A stretch of DNA of 35,803 nucleotides from Actinomycetota bacterium (GTDB lineage: Bacteria > Actinomycetota > Acidimicrobiia > Acidimicrobiales > Ilumatobacteraceae), in the NCBI GenBank assembly GCA_963169665.1, contig CAUJET010000045.1, forward strand, positions 1 to 35,803, written 5' to 3'. Below are positions 1 through 6,519 of this stretch, one piece after another. The position numbers and the translations under genes are program-made. Under the pieces are notes generated by a model. That model ran no database searches. It had not been told where the DNA came from and worked only from the letters and a program-made list of their open reading frames with translations. The number at the start of each line of letters is the position of its first letter. Position 1 is the first letter of the stretch.

Positions 1-348
1 TGCGGTGTGCGGGTGAACTGGGCGGCACGCACGGGCAACATCGCCGGCCAGTACGACCACGTCGATCCCGATGGGGCGAACTCGTTGAGCAACGTCGTCG
101 TGGCGTGCCGGCAGTGCAATCAGCGCAAGGGCGGCCGCACCCTCGATCAGGCGCACATGACCTTGCTCGACCCTGGCACGGCAGCTGACACTGGCGTTCC
201 GGCTGAGCCCGGCTCAGCCGGGGCTGAGCCGGGGCTGAGCCCCATAGCGGCTGAGCCGCCAGCTATGGACATTCCGAGCCCGGGCCGAGCCGGGCCTAGC
301 CGGGGCTCAGCCCCGGCTCAGCCCGACGGCGGGGGTTGCGATGAGTGA
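1..348 (+). CDS. HNH endonuclease, 5' end cut by the window
   Basis: The reading frame is open from base 1, so the gene begins outside the window and the GTG at 7 is probably internal. The visible protein starts with Cys-Gly, as in the first zinc-binding CxxC of many HNH nucleases, followed by YDHVDP (the catalytic His region), then [20 protein letters not shown], the usual N/H part with the second CxxC. Known role of the family: metal-dependent nicking or cutting; in phages HNH genes commonly sit beside the terminase and assist packaging. The last 55 residues are a Pro/Ala/Glu/Gly-rich tail encoded by DNA full of GGCTGAGCC/GGCTCAGCC palindromes. Its stop overlaps the next gene's ATG by 8 nt. 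The context, phage structural genes downstream, supports a phage packaging nuclease. Confidence 0.85.
   Translation, partial: CGVRVNWAARTGNIAGQYDHVDPDGANSLSNVVVACRQCNQRKGGRTLDQAHMTLLDPGTAADTGVPAEPGSAGAEPGLSPIAAEPPAMDIPSPGRAGPSRGSAPAQPDGGGCDE
209..317. repeat. Cluster of GC-rich palindromes inside the HNH gene tail
   Basis: A perfect 24-bp palindrome lies at 209-232 (11-bp arms, centre GG) and a second dyad at 299-317 (9-bp arms, one-base centre). Between them is an imperfect hairpin with CCATAGC/GCTATGG arms at about 241-268. All use variants of GGCTGAGCC. They lie in the low-complexity coding tail and could form RNA hairpins just before the next gene's start. Confidence 0.8.
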
Positions 349-772
349 CGACTACCTCGATGCGCTCGCTGACCTGCGGGAAGAACGCGAGATGCTCTAC
401 CCGCGCGCTCGACGTCCAGCCGATCCTGGCGTCGACAATGAGGCTCGCGACTTCCGACTCGACGCGCTGACTGTTGAACGCGGACGCGCTCGACTTGTCG
501 AGATGCGCAGGCTGATCGACGAGCAGCGTTCGCGGTCGCCGTGGAGTGGGAAGGGTGCGCGGGTACCCCGGGGGGGCATCGATCTCGTGTCGGCGGGATT
601 TCCCAGCGGAGACCCCGCCTCAGGCGTCTCCCCCCGTGAGGCCCGCGGGGGGGTTCCCGCGGTCGAGGTCCGGTCCGGATCCCCGACGTCGTGCACCGAT
701 CCGGGCCGTGTGGCGGCACTCGAAACGCGCGCCGGACCGCCCCTCTCAGCGGAAGGGGTGGAGTGCTCGTGA
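341..772 (+). CDS. Small phage-region protein of unknown function
   Basis: 143 residues, start ATG at 341 overlapping the HNH stop (ATGAGTGA), which suggests translational coupling. The first 65 residues are rich in Arg, Glu and Leu and look helical ([29 protein letters not shown]). The second half is Gly/Pro/Arg-rich and low in complexity, like a disordered tail. No family is recognised. The end overlaps the next start by GTGA. It belongs to the same transcription unit as the HNH and capsid genes, so a packaging or head-associated role is possible, but this is only context. Confidence 0.55.
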   Translation: MSDDYLDALADLREEREMLYPRARRPADPGVDNEARDFRLDALTVERGRARLVEMRRLIDEQRSRSPWSGKGARVPRGGIDLVSAGFPSGDPASGVSPREARGGVPAVEVRSGSPTSCTDPGRVAALETRAGPPLSAEGVECS

Positions 773-1140
773 CGTTCTTCGGTGATGATCACGAGTCGCT
801 GCTGCACGACGCGTTGCGTGCGCTCGAAGACGACCAGGTCGATCGTTGGTGGCGCGAGGAGTTCGCCGGGTCGATGCCGGCGCTTCGGGAGTGGGGCGAA
901 CGCAGCGGGCTCGGGTTCGAACTAGCGCTGAAGTCTGCCGCGGTGCTGTGGGCTGCTGCCGGCGCCGAGTTCGGTGCGATCTGGCTCGCGTTCGCGAAGG
1001 CGGTCGGGGTGAGCCGGGTGTGCCGAGAGCTTCTCGACTACGGGCTCGGTCGTGATGACCCCGACTTCGTCGAGGCCTTCGAAGCGTTGATCGCCAAGAT
1101 GGACTCGCCCGGCGAGTACGATGAGGGGCAGTCGACGTGA
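769..1140 (+). CDS. Small acidic phage-region protein, unknown
   Basis: 123 residues from GTG 769, which overlaps the previous stop as GTGA; a purine-rich GGAAGGGG at 751-758 lies at ribosome-binding distance. The frame is open upstream to 691, but the overlap favours 769. The sequence is acidic at both ends and has one long apolar stretch around residues 45-75 (SAAVLWAAAGAEFGAIWLAF) that could be a buried helix or a membrane segment. No family is recognised. It precedes the capsid gene, where a head-tail connector, holin-like or scaffold function would be conceivable; none is shown by the sequence. Confidence 0.55.
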   Translation: MTFFGDDHESLLHDALRALEDDQVDRWWREEFAGSMPALREWGERSGLGFELALKSAAVLWAAAGAEFGAIWLAFAKAVGVSRVCRELLDYGLGRDDPDFVEAFEALIAKMDSPGEYDEGQST

Positions 1141-1394
1141 CGGTGATGCCGGGCACGAGACGACGATCGCTACTCGCCTGCCGCTGGCACGCCGGTTCCG
1201 GTCGATCGTCGGTGCTATCGAACGGACGCTCTCACGCCCTCGCCTGGCGAAAGCCACGCAGGTGCTCGGTGGTCGAGCGACGCAGGGGACCGCCCCCCAT
1301 CGGTGGCGCGCGGTCCTGCGATCCCCACCCCCACGTGATTTCACGCATCCCCACGACTGGAGAGCATCCCCATGAGCAAGATCAACACGTCTGA
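1137..1394 (+). CDS. Doubtful small ORF between the 123-residue gene and the capsid gene
   Basis: The 231-bp space before the capsid gene holds two competing frames. This one (85 residues, GTG 1137 overlapping the preceding stop as GTGA) overlaps the capsid start by 23 nt. The other runs 1121-1375 and ends in an ATGA overlap with the capsid ATG. Both products are rich in Arg, Pro and His and resemble no known family. The repeated use of GTGA junctions here slightly favours 1137. Equally the space may be a non-coding leader for the capsid gene. Confidence 0.22.
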   Translation: MTVMPGTRRRSLLACRWHAGSGRSSVLSNGRSHALAWRKPRRCSVVERRRGPPPIGGARSCDPHPHVISRIPTTGEHPHEQDQHV

Positions 1395-2601
1395 ACTGGA
1401 CGACCTGAAGACCAAGCGCGAGCGGCTCGGCACCGAGCTGAAGGCGCTCAACGACCGACTGGCGAGCTGCACCGATCCCCAGGTGAAGGCCGGGCTCGTG
1501 CAGCGTGGCGCCAACCTCACGACGGCGCTCGCGAACATCAGCGCCGATCTGGTGAAGGCTGAAAGCGCTTTCGCTGACGCGATGATCGCCGAGTACACCG
1601 CGGGCCGCATCGACGGCGAGAACGGCGACGGCTGCGGCCCGGTCAGCATCAAGCAGCACCGTGTGCAGCGAGGTGCCGGCGCAGTCCGCGGAGGCCCGTC
1701 GATCGCCGGCGCCCTCGTCGACGCGATGGATCGGGTCAAGTTCCACCCGAAGACCAATCCGTCGGTCGAGGTGCCCGGCTTCGGTGCCTGGGCCACGAAG
1801 GCGCAGACCATCCCGTCGATGGCCGATCTGTCGCCGAGCCAGCGCATCGTGACCCCGCTCGGTCAAGACGTCAGGTTCATGTGGTCCGCGATGCCGTTGC
1901 AGGATGCCGGCACGGACACCTCGATCGAGGACTTCCGCATCACCGCGGCGACCGTGTCGGGCACGATCGAACGGTCCCCGTCGGCGACTGGCACGAAGGC
2001 CGATCTCGCGACCACGACCACGCTCGCCAACGACCCGATGAAGCAATTCGCGATCACGATCAGCGACATCCCAAACATTTTGTTCAACTCGACGCCGATG
2101 CTCGCCCAGTACATGCAGCAGCAGGCCGAATTTGAGCTCGAGAAAGCGCTCGATGCGCACGTGCTCGCTCAGATCGTCGCCGCGACCCCACCGTTTGGCA
2201 ACAGCGGTACCGGCCTGATCACACAGATCCGCAAGGGCCTCACGGCGATGCGTGCCACCGGTGCCGCGCCGAGCCTGCTCGTGGTCAACCCGACCGACTC
2301 CGAGTTGCTCGACACCTACATGACGGCCGACGGGATCTTCCTGCTCGACAACCCGTCGACCGGTGGCAGTGGCACCACCCCGGTGTGGAACCTGCGCCGG
2401 ATCGAGCGCATCGGCGCTGGCACCGAACCGCCGTATCTGATCGACCCGACGATGCTCGGCGTGCTCTACCTCGGTGCCGTGCGTATCGACGCCGACCCGT
2501 ACACAGGGTTCAAGGAAAACACCACGACGCTTCGTGTCGAGTTCGAGGCCCTCATGCATGTCCGCAACGCGAACGGCGCTCGCCGGATCGCAGCGAGCTG
2601 A
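1372..2601 (+). CDS. Phage major capsid protein, HK97 fold
   Basis: 409 residues from ATG 1372, preceded by GGAGAG at proper spacing. The first ~75 residues form a charged coiled coil (DLKTKRERLGTELKALNDRL), like the N-terminal delta/scaffold domain of HK97 gp5-type capsid precursors. A flexible stretch follows, then a mixed alpha/beta domain with typical capsid features: a strand-rich segment around ITAATVSGTIERSP, the long spine helix about residues 245-270 (MLAQYMQQQAEFELEKALDA), an A-domain segment with LLVVNPTDSELLDTY, and a C-terminal P-domain-like strand ending in MHVRNANGARRIAA. Family knowledge: it self-assembles into the icosahedral shell. No separate prohead protease gene is visible in the window. 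Identification rests on domain order and neighbourhood, not on an alignment. Confidence 0.8.
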   Translation: MSKINTSELDDLKTKRERLGTELKALNDRLASCTDPQVKAGLVQRGANLTTALANISADLVKAESAFADAMIAEYTAGRIDGENGDGCGPVSIKQHRVQRGAGAVRGGPSIAGALVDAMDRVKFHPKTNPSVEVPGFGAWATKAQTIPSMADLSPSQRIVTPLGQDVRFMWSAMPLQDAGTDTSIEDFRITAATVSGTIERSPSATGTKADLATTTTLANDPMKQFAITISDIPNILFNSTPMLAQYMQQQAEFELEKALDAHVLAQIVAATPPFGNSGTGLITQIRKGLTAMRATGAAPSLLVVNPTDSELLDTYMTADGIFLLDNPSTGGSGTTPVWNLRRIERIGAGTEPPYLIDPTMLGVLYLGAVRIDADPYTGFKENTTTLRVEFEALMHVRNANGARRIAAS

Positions 2602-2614
2602 ACGGAGGCGCACG

Positions 2615-2959
2615 ATGGAATCGATGATCGAAGTCGATCGCCAGGCTGCCGCCGAAGCGGCTGCGGCGGCTCGCGGGTGGGTGCTCGAGCACGGCTTTGT
2701 GCCGGTGCCGGACGGTGCGGGTGGTGGCGTGATCCTGGGTGGCTGGCGCATGGTCGGCCCGTACGGGACGCTCGTCGCCGGCGAGTGGTCCCGGCTCGGA
2801 GGGTTCGGACTGACGCTCGACGTGGTCGAACGCATCCTCGCCGGCACACACGAGTACGTGCCACCGGACCCCGTCGCCCGGCTACACACCCGCGGGCCCC
2901 GGTTCCCGGCCGAGCTCGACCAGGACGAGGCGCACGTCAACATCGTGGTGTCGAGCTGA
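2615..2959 (+). CDS. Small protein after the capsid gene
   Basis: 114 residues, ATG 2615 with ACGGAGG just upstream; the frame is open further 5' but the ribosome site fixes this start. The product begins with an Ala-rich helix (VDRQAAAEAAAAARGWVLEHG), then short Gly-rich turns and acidic segments, ending in VNIVVSS. The position straight after the capsid gene is where phages put decoration or head-tail connector proteins; no such family is recognised here. It is separated by 143 bp, including a strong hairpin, from the tape-measure gene. Confidence 0.6.
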   Translation: MESMIEVDRQAAAEAAAAARGWVLEHGFVPVPDGAGGGVILGGWRMVGPYGTLVAGEWSRLGGFGLTLDVVERILAGTHEYVPPDPVARLHTRGPRFPAELDQDEAHVNIVVSS

Positions 2960-3023
2960 CACCCCCAGTGCGCCACGGCGCGGCGGGACGGCCCTTCCAC
3001 GTTCCGCACGCCCGCCGTGGCCA

Positions 3024-3076
3024 GGCGCCGTGCGGAGGATTCCGCATCAGGTCCGGATCCCCCTCCGCACGGCGCC
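3024..3076 (+). terminator. Perfect 15-bp hairpin between phage structural genes
   Basis: Bases 3024-3038 (GGCGCCGTGCGGAGG) pair perfectly with 3062-3076, leaving a 23-nt loop. There is no T-run, so it is not a classical intrinsic terminator. Its place between the capsid unit and the tape-measure gene suggests partial termination, RNA processing or mRNA stabilisation that sets a high capsid to low tail ratio (inference). Confidence 0.45.
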
Positions 3077-3102
3077 CACACAACCCCACGAGGAGCTGAC
3101 CA

Positions 3103-5031
3103 GTGACCAACCGGGCTACCACGATCGTCGAGTACGTCGTCACCGACGCGATCCGCAATCTCGACCGGACCGCCGACAAGCTCGACGAGGTCGAGGACGC
3201 CGGCAAACAGCTCGCGGCCGCGCTCGCAGCCGCTGCGGCGACGGCGTCCGCCGAGCTGGACGGGATCTCGCGGGCATCCGATGCGATGACCGCCGCGCTC
3301 GGCTCCGACTTCGTCGAGGCCCAGGCGAAGGCCGGCCGCTCGGTCGACGACATCGTGGTGTCGTTGCGCGAGATGGGCGCCACGTTCGACCAGATAGAGG
3401 CGAACGCCGATCAGCTCGCGACCTCGGTGCGTGCGCTCGACGACGTCAGGCTCCGGGCCGACGGCGCAGCGACCGGGCTCGACTCGGTCACACGTTCCGG
3501 CGAGCAGTCGCGCAGCGTCTTCGCGAACTTGGTCGGCAACTCGGTGCAGGACCTCGGTCAGCTCGGCGGTGTCGCCGGCACGGCCGGTATCGCTCTCGGT
3601 CAGCTCGCCGAATACGCCGCTGACGGGAACATCTCGCTCGCCAACCTCGCGAAGTTCGCCGGGCCGATGGCAGCGCTCGGCGCCGCAACCTACGGGATCT
3701 CAGCTGCGCTCGAAGCGCAGGCGCAGCAGACCGCCGAGGTGGCCCGTGTGACGCAGCTCCTCGTCGACATGGAGGCCAAGCGTGCATCGGGCGACACCGA
3801 GGGCGTGATCGCCGGTCTCGCCGAAGAATGGGCCGCCACGCTGCCCATCCTGGAGAAGTACGGGATGGGCGTTGCCGAGATCGATCAGGTGCTCGGTGGC
3901 AGCACCCGACCGATCGAGGCGCTGCGATCCGAAATGGAACGTCTCAACGGCGAGATGCTCAAGGGCAACGAGTACTCGCAGGCCGAGATCGATGCAATGT
4001 ACGGCAAGAGTGAGGAGCTGCGCGCCGTCATCCGCAACCTCGAAGAGGCGAACACAGCGCAGGGCAACGCCGCCGCCCAGGTGGACAACTCCAGGCGTTC
4101 ACTCGAGGCGTGGACCGCGTACACGCGCGGGGAGATGATCCCGACGATGAGTGAACTCACAGGCTGGTGGAGCAAGATCCGCGACGCCGCTGACGACACC
4201 GCCGAGGTGACCGAAGGTCAACGGCAGCAGGCGCAGGCGGTCGCCTATCTGCGCAACGAGGTCGAGCAGTACCGCAAGACCCTGGAGGGCGTGCCTGAAG
4301 AGGCGTTCACCAAGATCGAAGCTGCGCTCGACCGCGGCGACCTGGCAACGGCTGAGCAGCTGCTCAACAATCTCGCTCGCGAGCGGTCCGCAGTCGTCAA
4401 GGTGTCGCTCGCCTTCGGCGGGAAGGACAACCTCGCCGGTGGCAAGGGAGCTGCGACCGTCCCGGGAGCCAAGGGCAGCCGCAACGTTCCCGACGCTCAG
4501 GCAGTGCTCAAGGGCATGCTCGACGAAGCCGACGCAGCAACCGGTGGTGGCGGTGGCGGTGGCGGTGGCGGTGGCGGCGGCGGCGGTGGCGGTGCAGCGG
4601 CTGAGCCGGTCGATCCGATGGCCGAATGGGACGACGCGATGTCGAAGGCGTTCGACTATCAGGAGATCACGCTCGCCGAATATCGCAAGTATCTGAACGA
4701 GCGCCTCGGCGCGTTCGGCCGGTACAGCGACGAACACCACCGGATCTGGCAGCAGATTCAGGGCCTGAACGACGAAGAGGCCAAGCAGGCCGCAGAGGTC
4801 GCGAAAGAGGTCGAGGAGGCCGAGCGGCGCAAGGCCGAGGCGATCGAGGAGCGCACACGCCGACAGGAAGAACTCGACCAGATCTACCGCGCTGCTCGCG
4901 ACGCCATGTCGAGAGGGTTCGACAACCTGCCGGCCCGCACCATCTACATCAGCTCGAACGACCCGTCGGCCGTGGTGTCGCAGATCAAGGCCTACGAGCG
5001 CGACAACGGCCCGTCCTGGCGGCAAGGATGA
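3103..5031 (+). CDS. Tape-measure-like phage tail protein with polyglycine linker
   Basis: 642 residues from GTG 3103, with GAGGAG upstream. Most of the sequence is predicted helical and Ala/Glu/Arg-rich. An apolar block about residues 145-205 (NLVGNSVQDLGQLGGVAGTA, then KFAGPMAALGAATYG) resembles the hydrophobic centre of tail tape-measure proteins. Charged coiled coil follows, then an uninterrupted run of 17 glycines encoded by GGT/GGC (4543-4593), and a second coiled coil (EEVEEAERRKAEAIEERTRR type) before a short C-terminal tail. Family role: it sets tail length and may enter the cell with the DNA. At 642 residues it would specify a short tail. Tail-tube, neck and baseplate genes, usually nearby, are not seen, so it could instead be another coiled-coil virion protein. 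Confidence 0.6.
   Translation: MTNRATTIVEYVVTDAIRNLDRTADKLDEVEDAGKQLAAALAAAAATASAELDGISRASDAMTAALGSDFVEAQAKAGRSVDDIVVSLREMGATFDQIEANADQLATSVRALDDVRLRADGAATGLDSVTRSGEQSRSVFANLVGNSVQDLGQLGGVAGTAGIALGQLAEYAADGNISLANLAKFAGPMAALGAATYGISAALEAQAQQTAEVARVTQLLVDMEAKRASGDTEGVIAGLAEEWAATLPILEKYGMGVAEIDQVLGGSTRPIEALRSEMERLNGEMLKGNEYSQAEIDAMYGKSEELRAVIRNLEEANTAQGNAAAQVDNSRRSLEAWTAYTRGEMIPTMSELTGWWSKIRDAADDTAEVTEGQRQQAQAVAYLRNEVEQYRKTLEGVPEEAFTKIEAALDRGDLATAEQLLNNLARERSAVVKVSLAFGGKDNLAGGKGAATVPGAKGSRNVPDAQAVLKGMLDEADAATGGGGGGGGGGGGGGGGGAAAEPVDPMAEWDDAMSKAFDYQEITLAEYRKYLNERLGAFGRYSDEHHRIWQQIQGLNDEEAKQAAEVAKEVEEAERRKAEAIEERTRRQEELDQIYRAARDAMSRGFDNLPARTIYISSNDPSAVVSQIKAYERDNGPSWRQG
4543..4593 (+). repeat. GGT/GGC microsatellite encoding 17 Gly
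   Basis: Seventeen consecutive glycine codons, mostly alternating GGT and GGC, inside the tape-measure-like gene. Copy number could change by slippage in steps of 3 or 6 bp without a frameshift. Confidence 0.95.
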
Positions 5032-5442
5032 TCAGGCGGCGTCGTCTGAGCGGTAGCGGCGCTCGAGACTGTTCAGCCCTGCGAGGCTCAGCCCGAGCCG
5101 TTCTGCGATCTCAGCCGATGCCGCACCGCGGGCGCGCATACTGGCGATGGCCTCGAGGCGCTCAACGGTCGCACGTCTGGGGCCGACGTGGGGCCCACTA
5201 CCGCCGCTGACAGCACGGCGCGCCCTCCCGCTGAGCCCACCCCAGATCCCGACCAGCTCGCCGGCCTCGCGGCACTCGTCGCGCACGAGACAGCCGGCGC
5301 ACACGGCGAGCTGCGCCTTGGTCGGCTCGCCCCGCTCAGGAAACCAGCTGAGTTCGGGATGCTCTCGACATGCGGCATCAGCGTGGAACGCCGGCCGGAT
5401 GAAGGAGAGAAGCGCTGTGAGTGGATCATCGACGTCGATCAC
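5032..5442 (-). CDS. WhiB-family Fe-S regulator with extra C-terminal HTH
   Basis: 136 residues if started at GTG 5442, which overlaps the upstream stop as GTGA; GTG 5448 is an alternative. The WhiB signature is complete: C25, then C48-x2-C51-x5-C57 as ligands of a 4Fe-4S cluster, and the GIWGG turn at 65-69. WhiB proteins bind sigma factors and DNA and are confined to actinobacteria and their phages. The unusual part is residues 90-136 (EAIASMRARGAASAEIAERL and on to LERRYR), which reads as an extra helix-turn-helix, whereas typical WhiB proteins end soon after GIWGG in a basic tail. It is the last gene of the leftward operon, and its stop abuts the tape-measure stop with no gap. Probably a phage-borne transcription controller. 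Confidence 0.85.
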   Translation of the reverse strand: MIDVDDPLTALLSFIRPAFHADAACREHPELSWFPERGEPTKAQLAVCAGCLVRDECREAGELVGIWGGLSGRARRAVSGGSGPHVGPRRATVERLEAIASMRARGAASAEIAERLGLSLAGLNSLERRYRSDDAA

Positions 5443-5855
5443 CGGCACAGATCGAGCGTAGTGCAACCTGTCGGTTGCGGATCTGTCATCGCCAGCAATG
5501 CGCGCTCGGCGTCGTCGAGCGAGCCGACCACGACGCGTGCTCGACGAACGCCGTCGACGTACCGTCGGACGAGCCAACGGCCAGAGCCTCGATCGACGAT
5601 CGAACCGGTGCCGTACTCGCGCCGGTGCTCGACGTCGCCGGTCGTGTCGGGCCACCAGGCGTCGCCCCACACCTCGGCAGGGTGGAAGCCCAGGGCGATG
5701 GCCCAGCGGTCGGCCTGGCGGTCGCTGAGCCCGTTCCGGTCAGCTCTCGCCACCGTGCCGCACCGCGCTCCGACGCGACGTGCGATCGCTGCGTCAGACG
5801 CGAGGCCGTCGAGTTCAGCGAGCCGCCGCAACGGCGCGAACAGGTATCGCATCAC
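5439..5855 (-). CDS. Cro-like HTH joined to an integrase-type arm-binding domain
   Basis: 138 residues; start GTG 5855 (overlap GTGA with the preceding stop) or ATG 5852. Residues 1-65 resemble a small HTH: DAAIARRVGARCGTVARAD, then LSDRQADRWAIALGFHPAEVWG, a wording seen in actinophage DNA-binding proteins. Residues 75-125 (YGTGSIVDRGSGRWLVRRYV, then a helix with SLDDAERALL) resemble the three-stranded AP2-like arm-binding domain that opens tyrosine integrases, yet no catalytic domain follows. It may be a repressor or excisionase-like factor that reads integrase arm sites. It lies between an unknown gene and whiB with 4-nt overlaps on both sides. Domain assignments are by eye. Confidence 0.55.
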   Translation of the reverse strand: MMRYLFAPLRRLAELDGLASDAAIARRVGARCGTVARADRNGLSDRQADRWAIALGFHPAEVWGDAWWPDTTGDVEHRREYGTGSIVDRGSGRWLVRRYVDGVRRARVVVGSLDDAERALLAMTDPQPTGCTTLDLCR

Positions 5856-6322
5856 GAGGCCCGGGTCGCCAGCTCGCGATTCATCGCGTCCAGCTCGCGA
5901 CTCACCAGAGCGGTCCGAGTTCCGGACACCTGCAGCGCGGCGTACACCACAGACCGCATCGCTTCCTCAGTGCGAACTCGGCTGGCGCCGTCTCCGGCGT
6001 CGACGCTTCCTGCCATCGCCCCGACGCGTCCGGCGATCGCATCCGCCAGCATCACGAGCGCCTCGGCATCCTCCACGCGCTCACCACAGCTCACGGCGAA
6101 CTCATGCCCCGCGATCAGGTCCCCCAGTTCGTTCAGTCGCAGCAGTGCCATCGCGAACGGCTGCACGTAGCTCCACAACGAGCCTGCGGGCGGCTGCTCG
6201 TCGATCCATGCAAGCGTCTCCTCCAGGCGAGTCGTCCCTCGATCGAGGGCATCTTGAGTGCGCTTCTGGATCATTCCGGTCTCGGCGATGATCCGAGACA
6301 GCTCGGTCGGCTGCTGGTTCAT
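5852..6322 (-). CDS. Helical protein of unknown function, first gene of leftward operon
   Basis: 156 residues, ATG 6322; a GGAGAGG lies about 12 nt upstream, rather far for a ribosome site. The product is acidic, almost all helical, with no cysteine cluster or membrane segment (RTQDALDRGTTRLEETLAWI; DAEALVMLADAIAGRVGAMA). No family is recognised. It heads the operon with the HTH/AP2-like and WhiB genes, so it may belong to phage regulation. Confidence 0.6.
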   Translation of the reverse strand: MNQQPTELSRIIAETGMIQKRTQDALDRGTTRLEETLAWIDEQPPAGSLWSYVQPFAMALLRLNELGDLIAGHEFAVSCGERVEDAEALVMLADAIAGRVGAMAGSVDAGDGASRVRTEEAMRSVVYAALQVSGTRTALVSRELDAMNRELATRAS

Positions 6323-6432
6323 GGGTGGTGAGTTCCTCTCCTAGTGTGTCTTACACCTGCTACAGCGGTGCTCGGTGTGGGTGGATTGACCAGCGGTGGA
6401 AGGTGAGTGCCACAGCGTTAGCCTGTCGTCCC
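6323..6432. other. Divergent promoter region between phage operon and chromosomal genes
   Basis: The leftward phage operon and the rightward bL37-like gene are read away from this 110-bp space. It must hold both promoters and perhaps the right end of the phage element. No attachment repeat or integrase is visible, so the exact phage boundary cannot be set from the window. Confidence 0.5.
6419..6424 (+). promoter_or_regulatory. -10 hexamer of leaderless bL37-like gene
   Basis: TAGCCT ends 8 nt before the ATG at 6433 and there is no ribosome site, so transcription probably starts at or next to the start codon. Confidence 0.45.
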
Positions 6433-6519
6433 ATGTCGAAGAAGACCAAGAAGAAGAAGGCCAAGATGCGCCGCTCGAAGGCGAACCACGGCAAGCGTCC
6501 CAACATGGGGCGTGGCTGA
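6433..6519 (+). CDS. bL37-like actinobacterial mini ribosomal protein
   Basis: 28 residues, starting MSKKTKKKKAKMRRSKANHG and ending KRPNMGRG. The highly basic N-terminus followed by SKANHGKRPN matches my recollection of bL37, a roughly 24-residue large-subunit protein first seen in mycobacterial ribosome structures. If correct it sits on the 50S subunit, bound to 23S rRNA. The gene is too short for most gene finders. The start is ATG 6433, 8 nt after TAGCCT with no ribosome site, so likely leaderless. Its last 8 nt overlap the GTG of the oligopeptidase gene, so the two are probably co-transcribed. It also marks the return from phage to core chromosome. Confidence 0.65.
   Translation: MSKKTKKKKAKMRRSKANHGKRPNMGRG

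Noticed and set aside
1121..1375. Alternative small frame ending in an ATGA overlap with the capsid gene
   Set aside because: Competes with the frame at 1137-1394; no family and no ribosome site, so neither can be preferred firmly.
922..3081. 719-codon open frame on the minus strand across the capsid region
   Set aside because: It lies antisense to the capsid and two further genes, has Arg/His/Asp-rich text typical of high-GC shadow frames, and resembles no family.
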